Positions 28,681 to 37,273 of a stretch of DNA of 64,000 nucleotides are shown here, in pieces. Positions within the stretch are counted from its first letter, which is position 1. Each line of letters begins with the position of its first letter. The notes beneath the pieces were generated by a model. It saw only the letters and a list, made by a program, of their open reading frames with translations. It ran no database searches and was not told where the DNA came from. Source of the DNA: Intrasporangium oryzae NRRL B-24470. GTDB taxonomy: Bacteria > Actinomycetota > Actinomycetes > Actinomycetales > Dermatophilaceae. The translations under genes were made by a program, and so were the position numbers. The stretch lies in assembly GCF_000576595.1 (NCBI RefSeq), contig NZ_AWSA01000016.1, positions 1 to 64,000 of the forward strand. Reading direction: 5' to 3'.

Positions 28681-28737
28681 CGAACAGAGCCGAACAGAGC
28701 CGAACAGAGCCGAACAGAGCCGAACAGAGCCGAACAG
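28681..28737. repeat. 10-base tandem array, 5.7 copies
   Basis: Five exact units of CGAACAGAGC followed by CGAACAG, just downstream of the inositol monophosphatase gene. The array lies in noncoding DNA between convergent genes. The unit length is about one helical turn, so the same face of the DNA is presented at each copy. Confidence 0.95.
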
Positions 28738-28774
28738 TCGCGTCCCGGGCGCCGGGCCGGGACCCGCGCTGGGC

Positions 28775-28960
28775 TCAGGCCGCCCGGAAGGGCTCGAGCT
28801 CGGGAACGCGCAGGCCGTTCTCCGCGGCGAGCCGGGCGAAGGACTCGAGCTCACCCGTGTGGATCTGCGCGCCGTAGTCGTCGCCGGCGGCCCGTGCCCG
28901 GGCGAGGTCCTCCAGCGCGTCCCTGACGCGCGTGCGGATCTGGTCGACGAACTCCGTCAT
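28775..28960 (-). CDS. small conserved actinobacterial protein
   Basis: 61 residues: MTEFVDQIRTRVRDALEDL, then a charged helical stretch and a Pro/Glu-rich end (VPELEPFRAA). It has the look of a helical, soluble protein and I recall similar small proteins beside DUF4193 genes in actinobacteria. The function is unknown. CGGAGG lies eight bases before the ATG. It is divergent from DUF4193. Confidence 0.65.
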   Translation of the reverse strand: MTEFVDQIRTRVRDALEDLARARAAGDDYGAQIHTGELESFARLAAENGLRVPELEPFRAA

Positions 28961-29320
28961 GGTGCACCTCCGAGGCTGGGCGAGTGGGGGTCGGGTCCGC
29001 CGACCCTACCGTGCCGCCGGAAGGCCCAGCCTGCCGCCCACTTGGTAGGGAAATGGCAAAGAGATCGTGAACTCTTGGTACGGAATCGGCCCGGAAACGC
29101 CACTGAAACGGGCACATCGGGCGACGCGCCGCCCACACTCCGTGGAGTGAGGTGACAAGCGCGTGCCGATCGGGCAGCATACGCCCACGCCGAGATGTTT
29201 CGGTGATGTAACGCCGGCAGGACTCCCTCGGGAACAAGCAGGGGGCCGCGGACGTTTCCGCGGCACAGACAACGAGGCGCAGCACGAGCAGGGCGCAGGA
29301 CGACGAGGAGCGAGACAGCC
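28961..29320. other. 360-base divergent intergenic region
   Basis: No gene seen. It is less GC-rich than its surroundings near 29040-29100 and probably contains promoters for the 61-residue protein gene (-) and DUF4193 (+). GAGGAG at about 29299-29304 is the DUF4193 ribosome binding site. Two TTGGTA hexamers (about 29043 and 29076) could be -35 elements, but no well-spaced -10 stands out. Confidence 0.35.
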
Positions 29321-29620
29321 ATGGCAACGGATTACGACGCGCCACGCAAGACCGACGACGACCTCAACGAGGACTCCATCGAGGAGCTCAAGGCACGGCG
29401 TGTCGACAAGAGCTCGTCGAGTGTCGACGTCGACGAGACCGAGCAGGCCGAGGGTTTCGAGCTGCCCGGCGCCGACCTCTCCGGTGAGGAGCTGTCGGTT
29501 CGGGTCCTGCCGAAGCAGGCCGACGAGTTCACATGTGGACGCTGTTTCCTGGTCCACCACCGCAGCCAGCTGGCCAAGGAGGTCGGCGGTCAGATGATCT
29601 GCACGGAGTGTGCAGCCTGA
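29321..29620 (+). CDS. DUF4193 zinc-ribbon protein
   Basis: 99 residues. [23 protein letters not shown] is the conserved DUF4193 opening, an acidic middle follows, and the C-terminus has two CxxC pairs (C72/C75 and C94/C97) that fit a zinc ribbon. It is conserved across actinobacteria but the role is unknown; the fold could suit a transcription or protein-interaction function. In Mycobacterium a DUF3093 gene lies between it and dut; here the two are only 32 bases apart and DUF3093 is missing. Confidence 0.85.
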   Translation: MATDYDAPRKTDDDLNEDSIEELKARRVDKSSSSVDVDETEQAEGFELPGADLSGEELSVRVLPKQADEFTCGRCFLVHHRSQLAKEVGGQMICTECAA

Positions 29621-29638
29621 GCGGGAGCCGGGGGCAAG

Positions 29639-29644
29639 TAGGGT
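29639..29644 (+). promoter_or_regulatory. candidate -10 box for dut (leaderless)
   Basis: TAGGGT fits TANNNT and ends eight bases before the GTG start at 29653, with no ribosome binding site in between. This is the spacing expected for a leaderless mRNA. Confidence 0.4.
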
Positions 29645-29652
29645 CGGTCCTC

Positions 29653-30195
29653 GTGACCGACCCTTGTGCTACCCCCGGAGGCCCGGGGACTCAGGTCGAC
29701 ATCGCGATCCTGCGGCTCGACCCGGACCTGCCGGTCCCCGGCTACGCCCATGACGGAGACGCCGGCGCCGACCTGCTCGCCCGCATCGACGTGACCCTCG
29801 CACCGGGGGAGCGGGTCCTCGTTCCGACCGGCGTCGCCCTCGCCCTGCCACCCGGTCACGCCGGGTTCGTCCACCCTCGCTCCGGGCTCGCCGCGCGGCA
29901 CGGGATCTCCGTCGTCAACGCTCCGGGAACCGTCGACGCGGGCTACCGGGGCGAGATCCTCGTCAACCTCGTCAACCTCGACCCTCGCGAGGCCTTCACG
30001 GTCCATCGGGGCGACCGCATCGCCCAGCTCGTCGTCCAGCGCGTCGAGCGGGCGAGGTTCGTCGAGGTCGATTCGCTCGACGCGACCGCACGGGGGGACA
30101 CTGGACATGGATCGACGGGCGGATTCGGCACGAGGCCGGAGAACCCGCCGCACACCACGCCCGACACGGGCAGCACGACACTAAGGACGGAATGA
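29653..30195 (+). CDS. dut: dUTP diphosphatase
   Basis: 180 residues. Hydrolyses dUTP to dUMP, keeping uracil out of DNA and feeding thymidylate synthesis. The five trimeric dUTPase motifs are visible: [31 protein letters not shown] (catalytic Asp), [10 protein letters not shown], and a C-terminal Gly/Ser/Thr-rich motif ([10 protein letters not shown]) closing over the active site. The tail after that is longer than usual. The GTG at 29653 is preferred. The next gene starts one base after its stop. Confidence 0.9.
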   Translation: MTDPCATPGGPGTQVDIAILRLDPDLPVPGYAHDGDAGADLLARIDVTLAPGERVLVPTGVALALPPGHAGFVHPRSGLAARHGISVVNAPGTVDAGYRGEILVNLVNLDPREAFTVHRGDRIAQLVVQRVERARFVEVDSLDATARGDTGHGSTGGFGTRPENPPHTTPDTGSTTLRTE

Positions 30196-30196
30196 C

Positions 30197-30958
30197 GTGG
30201 GACTCTTCAGCCGGGGCAGGTCGAACCGGGACGCCGTTGACACCGAGGCGGCCTATGACGGCCCCGACACCGACGACCCGACCGACGAGGTGACCGACGG
30301 CATCGACTCCGCCCCCCTGTCGACGCCTTCGGCCGGCGACGCCGGACCCCTCGACCGAGCGCACGTCGACGACGACAGCGACTACATCAACCTCGGCTCC
30401 ATCTGGCTCAAGGGCCAGGGCGGCATGGAGCTCCGGCTCGAGGTCAACGAGCAGGAGCAGCAGATCACCGGCGTCACGGCGGTCCTCGGCGAGTCCGCGG
30501 TCCAGCTCCAGGCGTTCGCCGCCCCGAAGACCGAGGGTGTGTGGATCGACATCCGCAACGAGATCGCCAAGAGCATCACCGATGCGGGTGGCACGGCCGA
30601 GATCGTCACGGGCGAGTTCGGTGAGGAGCTGCTGACGCGCATGCCCCAGGCCGGCCCCGATGGCCGCACCGTCTTCATGCCGGCCCGGTTCGTCGGCGTC
30701 GACGGCCCGCGCTGGTTCCTCCGTGCCGTCGTCAGCGGCCGCGCGGCCATCGAGCCGGCCGCGGCTGCGCCGATCCACGACGTCATCCGCACGACGGTCA
30801 TCGACCGCGGCGGCGAGGCCATGCCGCCGCGCGAGCTGCTCCCGCTCCGCCTCCCTGAGGCGCCGGCGCCCGAGGCCCCTGCCGAGGAGGCGCCCGAGGC
30901 GCACCTCGACGACCTCCGGCCGTTCGAGCGGGGCCCCGAGATCACCGAGGTCCGGTGA
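30197..30958 (+). CDS. DUF3710 family protein
   Basis: 253 residues. A short basic start (MGLFSRGR), an acidic disordered stretch (about residues 15-60), then the DUF3710 domain (YINLGSIWLKGQGGMELRLEVN ... RMPQAGPDGRTVFMPARFVGVDGPRWFLRAVVSG) and an acidic Pro/Glu tail. The function is unknown. The GTG start has AAGGACGGA upstream, overlapping the end of dut. It belongs to the dut-DUF3710-OB-DUF3159 operon conserved in actinobacteria. Confidence 0.83.
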   Translation: MGLFSRGRSNRDAVDTEAAYDGPDTDDPTDEVTDGIDSAPLSTPSAGDAGPLDRAHVDDDSDYINLGSIWLKGQGGMELRLEVNEQEQQITGVTAVLGESAVQLQAFAAPKTEGVWIDIRNEIAKSITDAGGTAEIVTGEFGEELLTRMPQAGPDGRTVFMPARFVGVDGPRWFLRAVVSGRAAIEPAAAAPIHDVIRTTVIDRGGEAMPPRELLPLRLPEAPAPEAPAEEAPEAHLDDLRPFERGPEITEVR

Positions 30959-30962
30959 CCCC

Positions 30963-31355
30963 ATGACCGACGGGCGACCGGGTGTGCTCCGGCGGCTCAC
31001 CGACCGCGTGACGCGCACGTCCGACGACCTGCACTCGGCAGAGCTCCGGCGCGAGTCGCGCGACCTGGGGGTCGTCCACATCGGCGACCTCGTCCTCCGG
31101 TCGCGCGCGACCGTCCGCGGCGAGGTCCGCTCGGTGACGCTGCGCCCGCGGGTCGACGTCCCTGCCCTCGACGTCGAGCTGTGGGACGGCACGGGCACCC
31201 TCCACCTCGTGTGGCTGGGCCGGCGCCGGATCGTCGGCATCGCACCCGGTGTCGCGATCCAGGCCACCGGGCGGGCCACCCGCCAGCGGCACGCGATCAC
31301 GATGTTCAACCCGGCCTACGAGATCATCGGGCGACCGGGGCAGTCCCATGGCTGA
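30963..31355 (+). CDS. OB-fold nucleic-acid-binding protein
   Basis: 130 residues. The pattern GDLVLRSRATVRGEVRSVTLRP ... LDVELWDGTGTLHLVWLGRRRIVGIAPGVAIQATGRA is that of a single OB-fold (tRNA_anti type), resembling the RecG/aspartyl-tRNA synthetase wedge fold. It may bind single-stranded nucleic acid. It begins five bases after DUF3710 and overlaps DUF3159 by eight bases. Confidence 0.78.
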   Translation: MTDGRPGVLRRLTDRVTRTSDDLHSAELRRESRDLGVVHIGDLVLRSRATVRGEVRSVTLRPRVDVPALDVELWDGTGTLHLVWLGRRRIVGIAPGVAIQATGRATRQRHAITMFNPAYEIIGRPGQSHG

Positions 31356-32061
31356 CGCGACCGACGACGGGGTGGCCCGCTCCGAGGCCGACCTCCGGCG
31401 TTACGACACCGTCGAGGAGCTCCTTCGCGAGAAGCTCTCGGAGGCCATCGGCGGGTGGCGTGGGGCGATCGAGTCGGCCGTCCCGACCCTGGCGTTCGCC
31501 CTCACCTGGGCGAGGACGCAGGACCTCCGCCGTTCCCTCGTCATCGCGGCGGTCTTCGTCGGCATCCTGCTCCTCGTCCGGCTCGTCCAGCGCCAGGACG
31601 CCCGCTTCATCGTGTATGCCGCTGCCGGCGTCGGCATCTCGGCGATCTTCGCGCTGCGCTCGGGTCGTGCGGAGGACGCGTTCCTGCCCGGGATGCTCCA
31701 GAACGCCGCACTGCTCGTCCTGCTCCTCGTCACCAACCTCACCCGGTGGCCGCTCTTCGGCTTCGTCGTCGGCGTCGCCGAGCCCGAGGCGTTCGCCGAG
31801 GACCCGGCGTGGTGGCGCCGACACCGCGGCATCGTCAAGGTCGCCGCGCGCCTCGCCTGGGTGCTCATCGCCCTCAACGTCATGAGGCTCGCCGTCATGG
31901 TGCCCCTCTACCTGGCAGAGCAGGTCGGCGCGCTCGGCGTGGCCAAGGTCGTCCTCGGCTGGCCGGCCTACGTCGTGGCGCTGACGGCGATGGGCGCGAT
32001 CCTCCTGCGCGGCAACACGCCGATCGACCCCGCGCGTCGGGCGGCGGCCGAGGCCGGCTGA
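31348..32061 (+). CDS. DUF3159 membrane protein
   Basis: 237 residues. An acidic N-terminus with a conserved helix (VEELLREKLSEAIGGWRGAIESAVPTLAF) precedes five or six membrane helices; the conserved EDPAWWRRHRGIVK loop lies near residue 150. The function is unknown, but gene order next to ceoB/ceoC is kept in Mycobacterium (Rv2693c position). It is convergent with ceoC. Confidence 0.82.
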   Translation: MADATDDGVARSEADLRRYDTVEELLREKLSEAIGGWRGAIESAVPTLAFALTWARTQDLRRSLVIAAVFVGILLLVRLVQRQDARFIVYAAAGVGISAIFALRSGRAEDAFLPGMLQNAALLVLLLVTNLTRWPLFGFVVGVAEPEAFAEDPAWWRRHRGIVKVAARLAWVLIALNVMRLAVMVPLYLAEQVGALGVAKVVLGWPAYVVALTAMGAILLRGNTPIDPARRAAAEAG

Positions 32062-32122
32062 CGCTGCCTGACGCCGTCCGACCGCCGAGGCGCGCCGCCT
32101 TCCGGCAGGTGCCTGAGGTCTC

Positions 32123-32812
32123 TCAGAGCCGGGCGTCGAGGGCGCCCGGGCGCTCCCCGGGGGCGATCAGCTGCTGGAGCCGGTCCTCCTGCTCGGTCGT
32201 CGAGATGAAGAGCAGCTCGTCGCCGGCCTCGATCGCGTCGTCGGGCGTCGGCGCGAGCGGGCGCTCCTCGCGGATGATCGCGACGAGCACGGTGTCCTCG
32301 GGCCAGTCGACGTCGCCGACGCGCCGTCCGGCGAACGGGCTGCCCTCCGGCAGGGTGATCTCGACCATCGAGGCACGCCCCTGCTGGAACTCGAAGATCC
32401 GCACGAGGTCGCCGATGCTGACGGCCTCCTCGATGAGGGCCGTCATGAGGCGCGGCGTCGAGACCGCGACGTCGACCCCCCACGACTCGTCGAACATCCA
32501 CTCGTTCTTGGGGTTGTTGACCCGGGCGACGGTCCTCGGGACCCCGAACTCCGTCTTCGCGAGCAGGGACAGGACGAGGTTGGCCTTGTCGTCGCCGGTC
32601 GCGGCGACGACGACATCGGACTCCTCGAGGCGGGCCTCCTCGAGCGCCGCCAGCTCGCACGCGTCGGCGAGCAGCCAGGACGCCTCGGGGACCCGGGAGG
32701 CCTGGACGTCGTCGGCATCCTTGTCGATGAGCAGGACCTGGTGGCCGTTGGCGAGCAGCTCACGGGCGATGGAGCGGCCGACGCTCCCGGCTCCGGCGAT
32801 GACGACGCGCAT
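32123..32812 (-). CDS. ceoC: RCK-domain potassium uptake regulator, TrkA family (CeoC-like)
   Basis: 229 residues. RCK_N domain with Rossmann nucleotide-binding motif GAGSVGRSIARELL and acidic LLIDKD, followed by an RCK_C ligand domain (about residues 140-225). Such subunits gate K+ transporters in response to NAD(H) or other nucleotides. It starts 26 bases after ceoB ends, so the two are co-transcribed. No TrkH/KtrB channel is near; the neighbouring KimA-like permease is the candidate partner. Confidence 0.87.
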   Translation of the reverse strand: MRVVIAGAGSVGRSIARELLANGHQVLLIDKDADDVQASRVPEASWLLADACELAALEEARLEESDVVVAATGDDKANLVLSLLAKTEFGVPRTVARVNNPKNEWMFDESWGVDVAVSTPRLMTALIEEAVSIGDLVRIFEFQQGRASMVEITLPEGSPFAGRRVGDVDWPEDTVLVAIIREERPLAPTPDDAIEAGDELLFISTTEQEDRLQQLIAPGERPGALDARL

Positions 32813-32838
32813 GCGGGTGGTTCTCCTGTCGGGCCGGG

Positions 32839-33501
32839 TCAGTGGGGAGCGGGGGGCTGGTCGCAGATGCGCTCGACCCGGGCGAGCTCGTCACGCATCA
32901 CGGTCAGGTGCACGAGGTCGCCCTCCTGGACCACCATGTCCGGCCGGGGGAGGGTGCCCTCCCCGAGCCGGGTGACGTAGGCGACCCGGCTCCCGGTCTG
33001 GTCCTCGACATCGGTGAGCAGGCGGCCGATCCAGCCGGATGCCAATGGGACCTCGGCGATGACGACCTTCCCGCTCGGGTCGGTCAGCTCGGGCATCGCG
33101 CCCTGGGGGAGGAGCCGTTGGATCATCTGGTCGGCGGTCCAGCGGACCGTCGCGACCGTCGGGATGCCGAGGCGCTGGTAGACCATGGCACGCTGCGGGT
33201 CGTAGATCCGGGCGGCGACGTGCTCGACGCCGAACGTCTCGCGGGCGACCCGGGCGGCGAGGATGTTGGAGTTGTCGCCACTGCTCACGGCGGCGAAGGC
33301 GTAGGCCTCCCGGATCCCCGCAGCGATGAGGGTGTCGCGGTCGAAGCCGATCCCCGTCACGGTCTGGCCCTCGAACGAGGTGCCGAGCCGGCGGAACGCC
33401 GAGGCGTCTGCGTCGATGATGGCCACGTCGTGACCGCTGCGCCCGAGAGTGCGGGCGAGGGTCGACCCGACGCGACCGCAGCCCATGATGACGAAGTGCA
33501 C
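32839..33501 (-). CDS. ceoB: RCK-domain potassium uptake regulator, TrkA family (CeoB-like)
   Basis: 220 residues. Rossmann motif GCGRVGSTLARTLGRSGHDV at the start with acidic AIIDAD, then SSGDNSNILAARVARETFG, and a C-terminal RCK_C domain. The GTG at 33501 fits the family start (HFVIMGCGRVG). It is the paralogue of ceoC and the first gene of the pair. It is divergent from the permease gene across a 190-base spacer that carries two GGCATAC motifs. Confidence 0.87.
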   Translation of the reverse strand: MHFVIMGCGRVGSTLARTLGRSGHDVAIIDADASAFRRLGTSFEGQTVTGIGFDRDTLIAAGIREAYAFAAVSSGDNSNILAARVARETFGVEHVAARIYDPQRAMVYQRLGIPTVATVRWTADQMIQRLLPQGAMPELTDPSGKVVIAEVPLASGWIGRLLTDVEDQTGSRVAYVTRLGEGTLPRPDMVVQEGDLVHLTVMRDELARVERICDQPPAPH

Positions 33502-33691
33502 GGTGGCGACGCTACACCCAGCCGCTCCGGCCCACCGCGCGCCACCGCGGACGTGGGCGGGTGCCGGGTCGCGGCCCGGCGGCATACGGCGTGGGGGATC
33601 GGACGGGCCGGTGAGGGACGGTGGGCGGCGGGGCCGCCCACGTCGGCCGAGCGGCGCGGTGTCGCGCGCCCAACGGGCATACAGTGTCGTC

Positions 33692-35701
33692 GTGCCAGGT
33701 ACAGGTTCGCTGTTCAAGCGGCTTCTCGTCGGTCGGGCGATGCGCAGCGACCGCCTCGGGGAGACGCTGCTCCCCAAACGGCTCGCGCTGCCGATCTTCG
33801 CGAGTGACGCGCTCTCCTCCGTCGCGTACGCACCCGACGAGATCCTCCTCATGCTCGGTCTCGCCGGCGGCGCCTTCGTCGCGACGCACAGCTGGCAGAT
33901 CACGATCGCCGTCGTCTTCGTCATGGTCGTCGTCGTCGCCTCCTACCGGCAGAACGTCCACGCCTACCCCTCCGGCGGCGGCGACTACGAGGTCGCGACC
34001 GTCAACCTCGGGCCCAAAGCGGGGCTCACCGTCGCGAGCGCCCTGCTCGTCGACTACGTCCTCACGGTCGCCGTGTCGATCTCCTCGGGCGTCCAGAACG
34101 CCGCGACCGTCCTCGGCTTCGTCCGGGGGCACGAGGTCATCGTCGCGGTGGCGCTCATCGCGTTCCTCACGGCGATGAACCTCCGCGGGGTGCGCGAGTC
34201 GGGCAAGGCCTTCGCCGTCCCCGTCTACGCGTTCATGCTCGCCATCATCGGGATGGGCCTCTTCGGCTTCGTCCAGCACTTCACCGGCACGCTGACGCCC
34301 GCAGAGAGCGCCTCGCTCACCCTCGTGCCCGAGGGCGGCCAGGACGTCACCGGCCTCGCCGCGGCGTTCCTACTTCTGCGCGCCTTCTCGTCCGGCTGCG
34401 CGGCCCTCACCGGGGTCGAGGCGATCTCCAACGGCGTGCCGGCGTTCCGCAAGCCGAAGAGCGACAACGCGGCGATGACCCTGCTGCTCATGGGGACGCT
34501 GTCGATCACGATGCTCGGCTCGATCATCGCCCTCAGCCAGTGGACCGGCATCAAGATCGCCGACAACCCCGCCACCCAGCTGCTCCGCGACGGCACGCCC
34601 GTCGGCGAGAGCTACGTCCAGCACACCGCGATCGGCCAGCTCGCCGAGTCGGTCTTCGCCAACTTCCCGGTGGGCGTCGTCTTCGTGTCGATCGTCACGG
34701 GCCTGATCCTCGTCCTCGCGGCCAACACCGCCTTCAACGGCTTCCCCGTGCTCGGGTCGATCCTCGCCCGCGACGGCTACCTGCCGCGCCAGCTGCACAC
34801 GCGTGGAGACCGGCTCGCCTTCTCCAACGGCATCCTCATCCTCGCCGGCGCGGCGATCGTCCTCGTCATCGTCTTCAAGGCGGAGGTCACCGCCCTCATC
34901 CAGCTCTACATCGTGGGTGTCTTCGTGTCGTTCACGACGAGCCAGGTCGGCATGGTCCGGCACTGGACGCGCCACCTGCGGCTCGAGCGCGACGCGAAGG
35001 CACGAGCGCGGATGCAGCGCTCACGAGTCATCAACGGTGTCGGTGCGGCCCTGTCCGCGACCGTCCTCGTCGTCGTGCTCCTGACGAAGTTCCAGGCGGG
35101 CGCGAAGTACGCGATCCTCGCGATGATCGTGCTCTTCGTGGTCATGCTCGGGATCAAGAAGCACTACAACCGCGTCCGCGACGAGCTCGCCATCGACTGG
35201 GACAGCGACAAGCCGATGCTCCCGAGCCACGTCCACGCGATCGTCTGCGTGTCCAAGATCCACAAGCCGACGATGCGCGCGCTGTCCTACGCCAGGGCGA
35301 GCCGCCCGTCGTTCCTCGAGGCCGTCACCGTCGACGTCGACCCGGAGGAGACCCAGGCGCTGCTGCTCGACTGGGACCGCCACCACATTCCGGTGCCGCT
35401 CAAGGTCCTCGCCTCGCCGTACCGGCAGATCACGCGCCCGATTCTCGACTACGTCCGCTCGATCCGGAGCGGCAACCCGCGCGACGTCGTCACCGTCTAC
35501 CTCCCGGAGTACGTCCTCGGGAAGTGGTGGGAGCAGGTGCTGCACAACCAGAGCGCGCTCCGCCTCAAGGCTCGACTCCTCTTCACCCCGGGCGTCATGG
35601 TCGTCAGCGTCCCCTGGCAGCTCGCGTCGTCGCAGGGCGCCGAGAAGGACTGGATCGACGAGCCACCGGTCAGCGGGTCGGTCCGGGGCGGGGCCCTGTG
35701 A
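33692..35701 (+). CDS. APC superfamily permease, KimA-like potassium/proton symporter candidate
   Basis: 669 residues, about 12 membrane helices (residues about 40-500) and a cytoplasmic C-terminal domain (about 500-669). From memory it closely follows Bacillus subtilis KimA: ASDALSSVAYA near residue 37, the gate-like PSGGGDYEVATVNLG, LLVDYVLTVAVSISSG, AFSSGCAALTGVEAISN, GDRLAFSNGI, and a C-terminal domain ending in HNQSALRLKARLL. KimA imports K+ and its C-terminal domain binds cyclic di-AMP. Together with ceoB/ceoC this suggests potassium uptake. An amino-acid permease is the alternative. The GTG at 33692 is preferred; no strong ribosome binding site is visible. Confidence 0.75.
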   Translation: MPGTGSLFKRLLVGRAMRSDRLGETLLPKRLALPIFASDALSSVAYAPDEILLMLGLAGGAFVATHSWQITIAVVFVMVVVVASYRQNVHAYPSGGGDYEVATVNLGPKAGLTVASALLVDYVLTVAVSISSGVQNAATVLGFVRGHEVIVAVALIAFLTAMNLRGVRESGKAFAVPVYAFMLAIIGMGLFGFVQHFTGTLTPAESASLTLVPEGGQDVTGLAAAFLLLRAFSSGCAALTGVEAISNGVPAFRKPKSDNAAMTLLLMGTLSITMLGSIIALSQWTGIKIADNPATQLLRDGTPVGESYVQHTAIGQLAESVFANFPVGVVFVSIVTGLILVLAANTAFNGFPVLGSILARDGYLPRQLHTRGDRLAFSNGILILAGAAIVLVIVFKAEVTALIQLYIVGVFVSFTTSQVGMVRHWTRHLRLERDAKARARMQRSRVINGVGAALSATVLVVVLLTKFQAGAKYAILAMIVLFVVMLGIKKHYNRVRDELAIDWDSDKPMLPSHVHAIVCVSKIHKPTMRALSYARASRPSFLEAVTVDVDPEETQALLLDWDRHHIPVPLKVLASPYRQITRPILDYVRSIRSGNPRDVVTVYLPEYVLGKWWEQVLHNQSALRLKARLLFTPGVMVVSVPWQLASSQGAEKDWIDEPPVSGSVRGGAL

Positions 35702-37041
35702 CCACCGGTCCGACGTCCGGCGGACGCCGGTCGCGCACCGGTACACCACCTGGCGACGCTCCCCGCCGCACGTCGCCCGCTCCCCACGGACGGCGGCCAC
35801 GGGAGAAGGCAGCCGGCGGGGAGTCCCTCGTCGGGTCCGAGTGGACCGTCGAGGTCGGGCCCATCGCCCACGGCGGGCACTGCGTGGCCCGTCACGAGGG
35901 CCAGGTGCTCTTCGTCCGTCACGCCCTGCCGGGGGAGACGGTGGTCGCGCGCGTCACGGAGGGGCGGGTCGGCGACCGGTTCGTGCGCGCCGACGCGGTG
36001 TCGGTGCTCTCGGCCTCGCCCGAGCGTGTGACGCCGCCCTGCCCGTATGCCGCCCCCGGCCTCTGCGGGGGATGCGACTTCCAGCACGTCTCCCTCCCGT
36101 ACCAGCGTCAGCTCAAGGCGTCAGTCGTGCGCGAGCAGTTCTCGCGGCTTGCGGGCCTCGACGTCGACCCGGCGGTCCGGGCCGTTCCGGGTGACACCGA
36201 CGGCCTGCGCTGGCGCACGCGCGTCGAGTTCGCCGTGGACCAGGACGGTCGGGCCGGGCTGCGCGCCCACCGCTCGCGCGCGATCATCCCGGTCGACGAC
36301 TGCCTCATCGCGACCCACGGCGTCATCGACTCGGGCGTGCTCGACACCGAGTGGACCGGCGTGGAGTCCGTCGATGTCGTCGACGCGGCCCACCCCGAGG
36401 AGCCGGTCCTCGTGCCGGTCCCCGGGCCGGAGGGCTCCGACGGTTCCGGGGGACTCGTCGGCGAGCTCGTCACCGACGGCGACTGGTCAGGGGAGTACGT
36501 CGTCGCGGCACGTGGGTTCTGGCAGGTGCACCCCGGCGCCGCGAGCACGTTCCTCTCTCGCGTCACGGCGCTGCTCGGTGCCGAGCCCGGCGACCGGGTG
36601 CTCGACCTGTATGCCGGGTCGGGCCTGTTCACGGTGCGCCTCGGCGAGCTCGTGGCGCCGGGCGGCTTCGTGCTGGGAGTCGAGGGCGACGCACGAGCCG
36701 TCGACAACGGCACCCGCAACACCGAGCACCTCGACAACGTCGAATGGCGGGCCAACCGTGTCGACCGTGAGGTCCGCTCGCTCGTCGACCAGCAGATCAC
36801 GGCCGATCTCGTCGTCCTCGACCCCCCGCGAACCGGCGCCGGCAAGGACGTCATGGCACTCGTTGCCGCGCTCGGGCCCCGCCGCGTCGTCTACGTCGCC
36901 TGCGACCCGGCGGCGCTCGCCCGCGACGTCAGGGCGGCGTCCGAGCACGGATACCGCCTCGCCTCGCTCGAGGCCTGGGACGCCTTTCCCATGACGCACC
37001 ACGTCGAGAGCATCGCAGTGCTCGAGCCCGCTTCGGAATGA
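35698..37041 (+). CDS. TRAM-domain class I RNA uracil-5-methyltransferase (TrmA/RlmCD-like)
   Basis: 447 residues. A basic disordered start, a TRAM RNA-binding domain (about residues 45-105), cysteines of a likely 4Fe-4S cluster (CPYAAPGLCGGCDFQ plus DDCLIA), and a SAM-binding domain with VLDLYAGSGLFTVRL (about 302-316). The catalytic cysteine is in VYVACDPAAL. It makes 5-methyluridine in rRNA or tRNA; the exact site cannot be told. The GTG at 35698 overlaps the permease stop (GTGA), so the two are coupled, as in Mycobacterium (Rv2690c/Rv2689c). Confidence 0.85.
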   Translation: MTTGPTSGGRRSRTGTPPGDAPRRTSPAPHGRRPREKAAGGESLVGSEWTVEVGPIAHGGHCVARHEGQVLFVRHALPGETVVARVTEGRVGDRFVRADAVSVLSASPERVTPPCPYAAPGLCGGCDFQHVSLPYQRQLKASVVREQFSRLAGLDVDPAVRAVPGDTDGLRWRTRVEFAVDQDGRAGLRAHRSRAIIPVDDCLIATHGVIDSGVLDTEWTGVESVDVVDAAHPEEPVLVPVPGPEGSDGSGGLVGELVTDGDWSGEYVVAARGFWQVHPGAASTFLSRVTALLGAEPGDRVLDLYAGSGLFTVRLGELVAPGGFVLGVEGDARAVDNGTRNTEHLDNVEWRANRVDREVRSLVDQQITADLVVLDPPRTGAGKDVMALVAALGPRRVVYVACDPAALARDVRAASEHGYRLASLEAWDAFPMTHHVESIAVLEPASE

Positions 37042-37078
37042 CGCCGCGACGCACGGGGGAACGCGCCGCTGAGCAGGG

Positions 37079-37273
37079 ATGGCCCCTGGCCCTGTGCACG
37101 TCACGGGGTGCGTCCTGCTGCTCATGCCGACGAGCCACATCGTCTACCTAACGCTGCTCGTCCCCATCGTCTGGGACCGGCTCGCGCGTGTCCTGGCCGG
37201 TGGCGCGCGGCGAGCGGACGTCCTCCTCCTCGGAGCCGCCGGCGTCTGGTGGGCTCTGGCGATGCGGCCGTGA
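37079..37273 (+). CDS. possible small membrane protein or remnant of a larger one
   Basis: 64 residues with two hydrophobic stretches (HIVYLTLLVPIVWDRLARVL and VLLLGAAGVWWALAM). An in-frame stop at 37070 lies just before it, so it is not the tail of an open upstream frame. No clear ribosome binding site precedes either ATG (37079 or 37124). The pattern could be a leftover C-terminal piece of a polytopic protein such as a GT87-type glycosyltransferase, or no gene at all. Confidence 0.3.
   Translation: MAPGPVHVTGCVLLLMPTSHIVYLTLLVPIVWDRLARVLAGGARRADVLLLGAAGVWWALAMRP

Noticed and set aside
28681-28737. CRISPR-like array
   Set aside because: The units are 10 bases and directly abut without spacers; no cas genes are near.
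28624-28854. Minus-strand frame reading through the 10-base array
   Set aside because: Its product is just the translated repeat (SVRLCSALFG-type units); a 10-base period shifts frame at each unit, so it is unlikely to be maintained as coding sequence.
33502-33924. Upstream extension of ceoB
   Set aside because: It overlaps the permease gene on the other strand, and the protein begins properly with HFVIMGCGRVG after the GTG at 33501.
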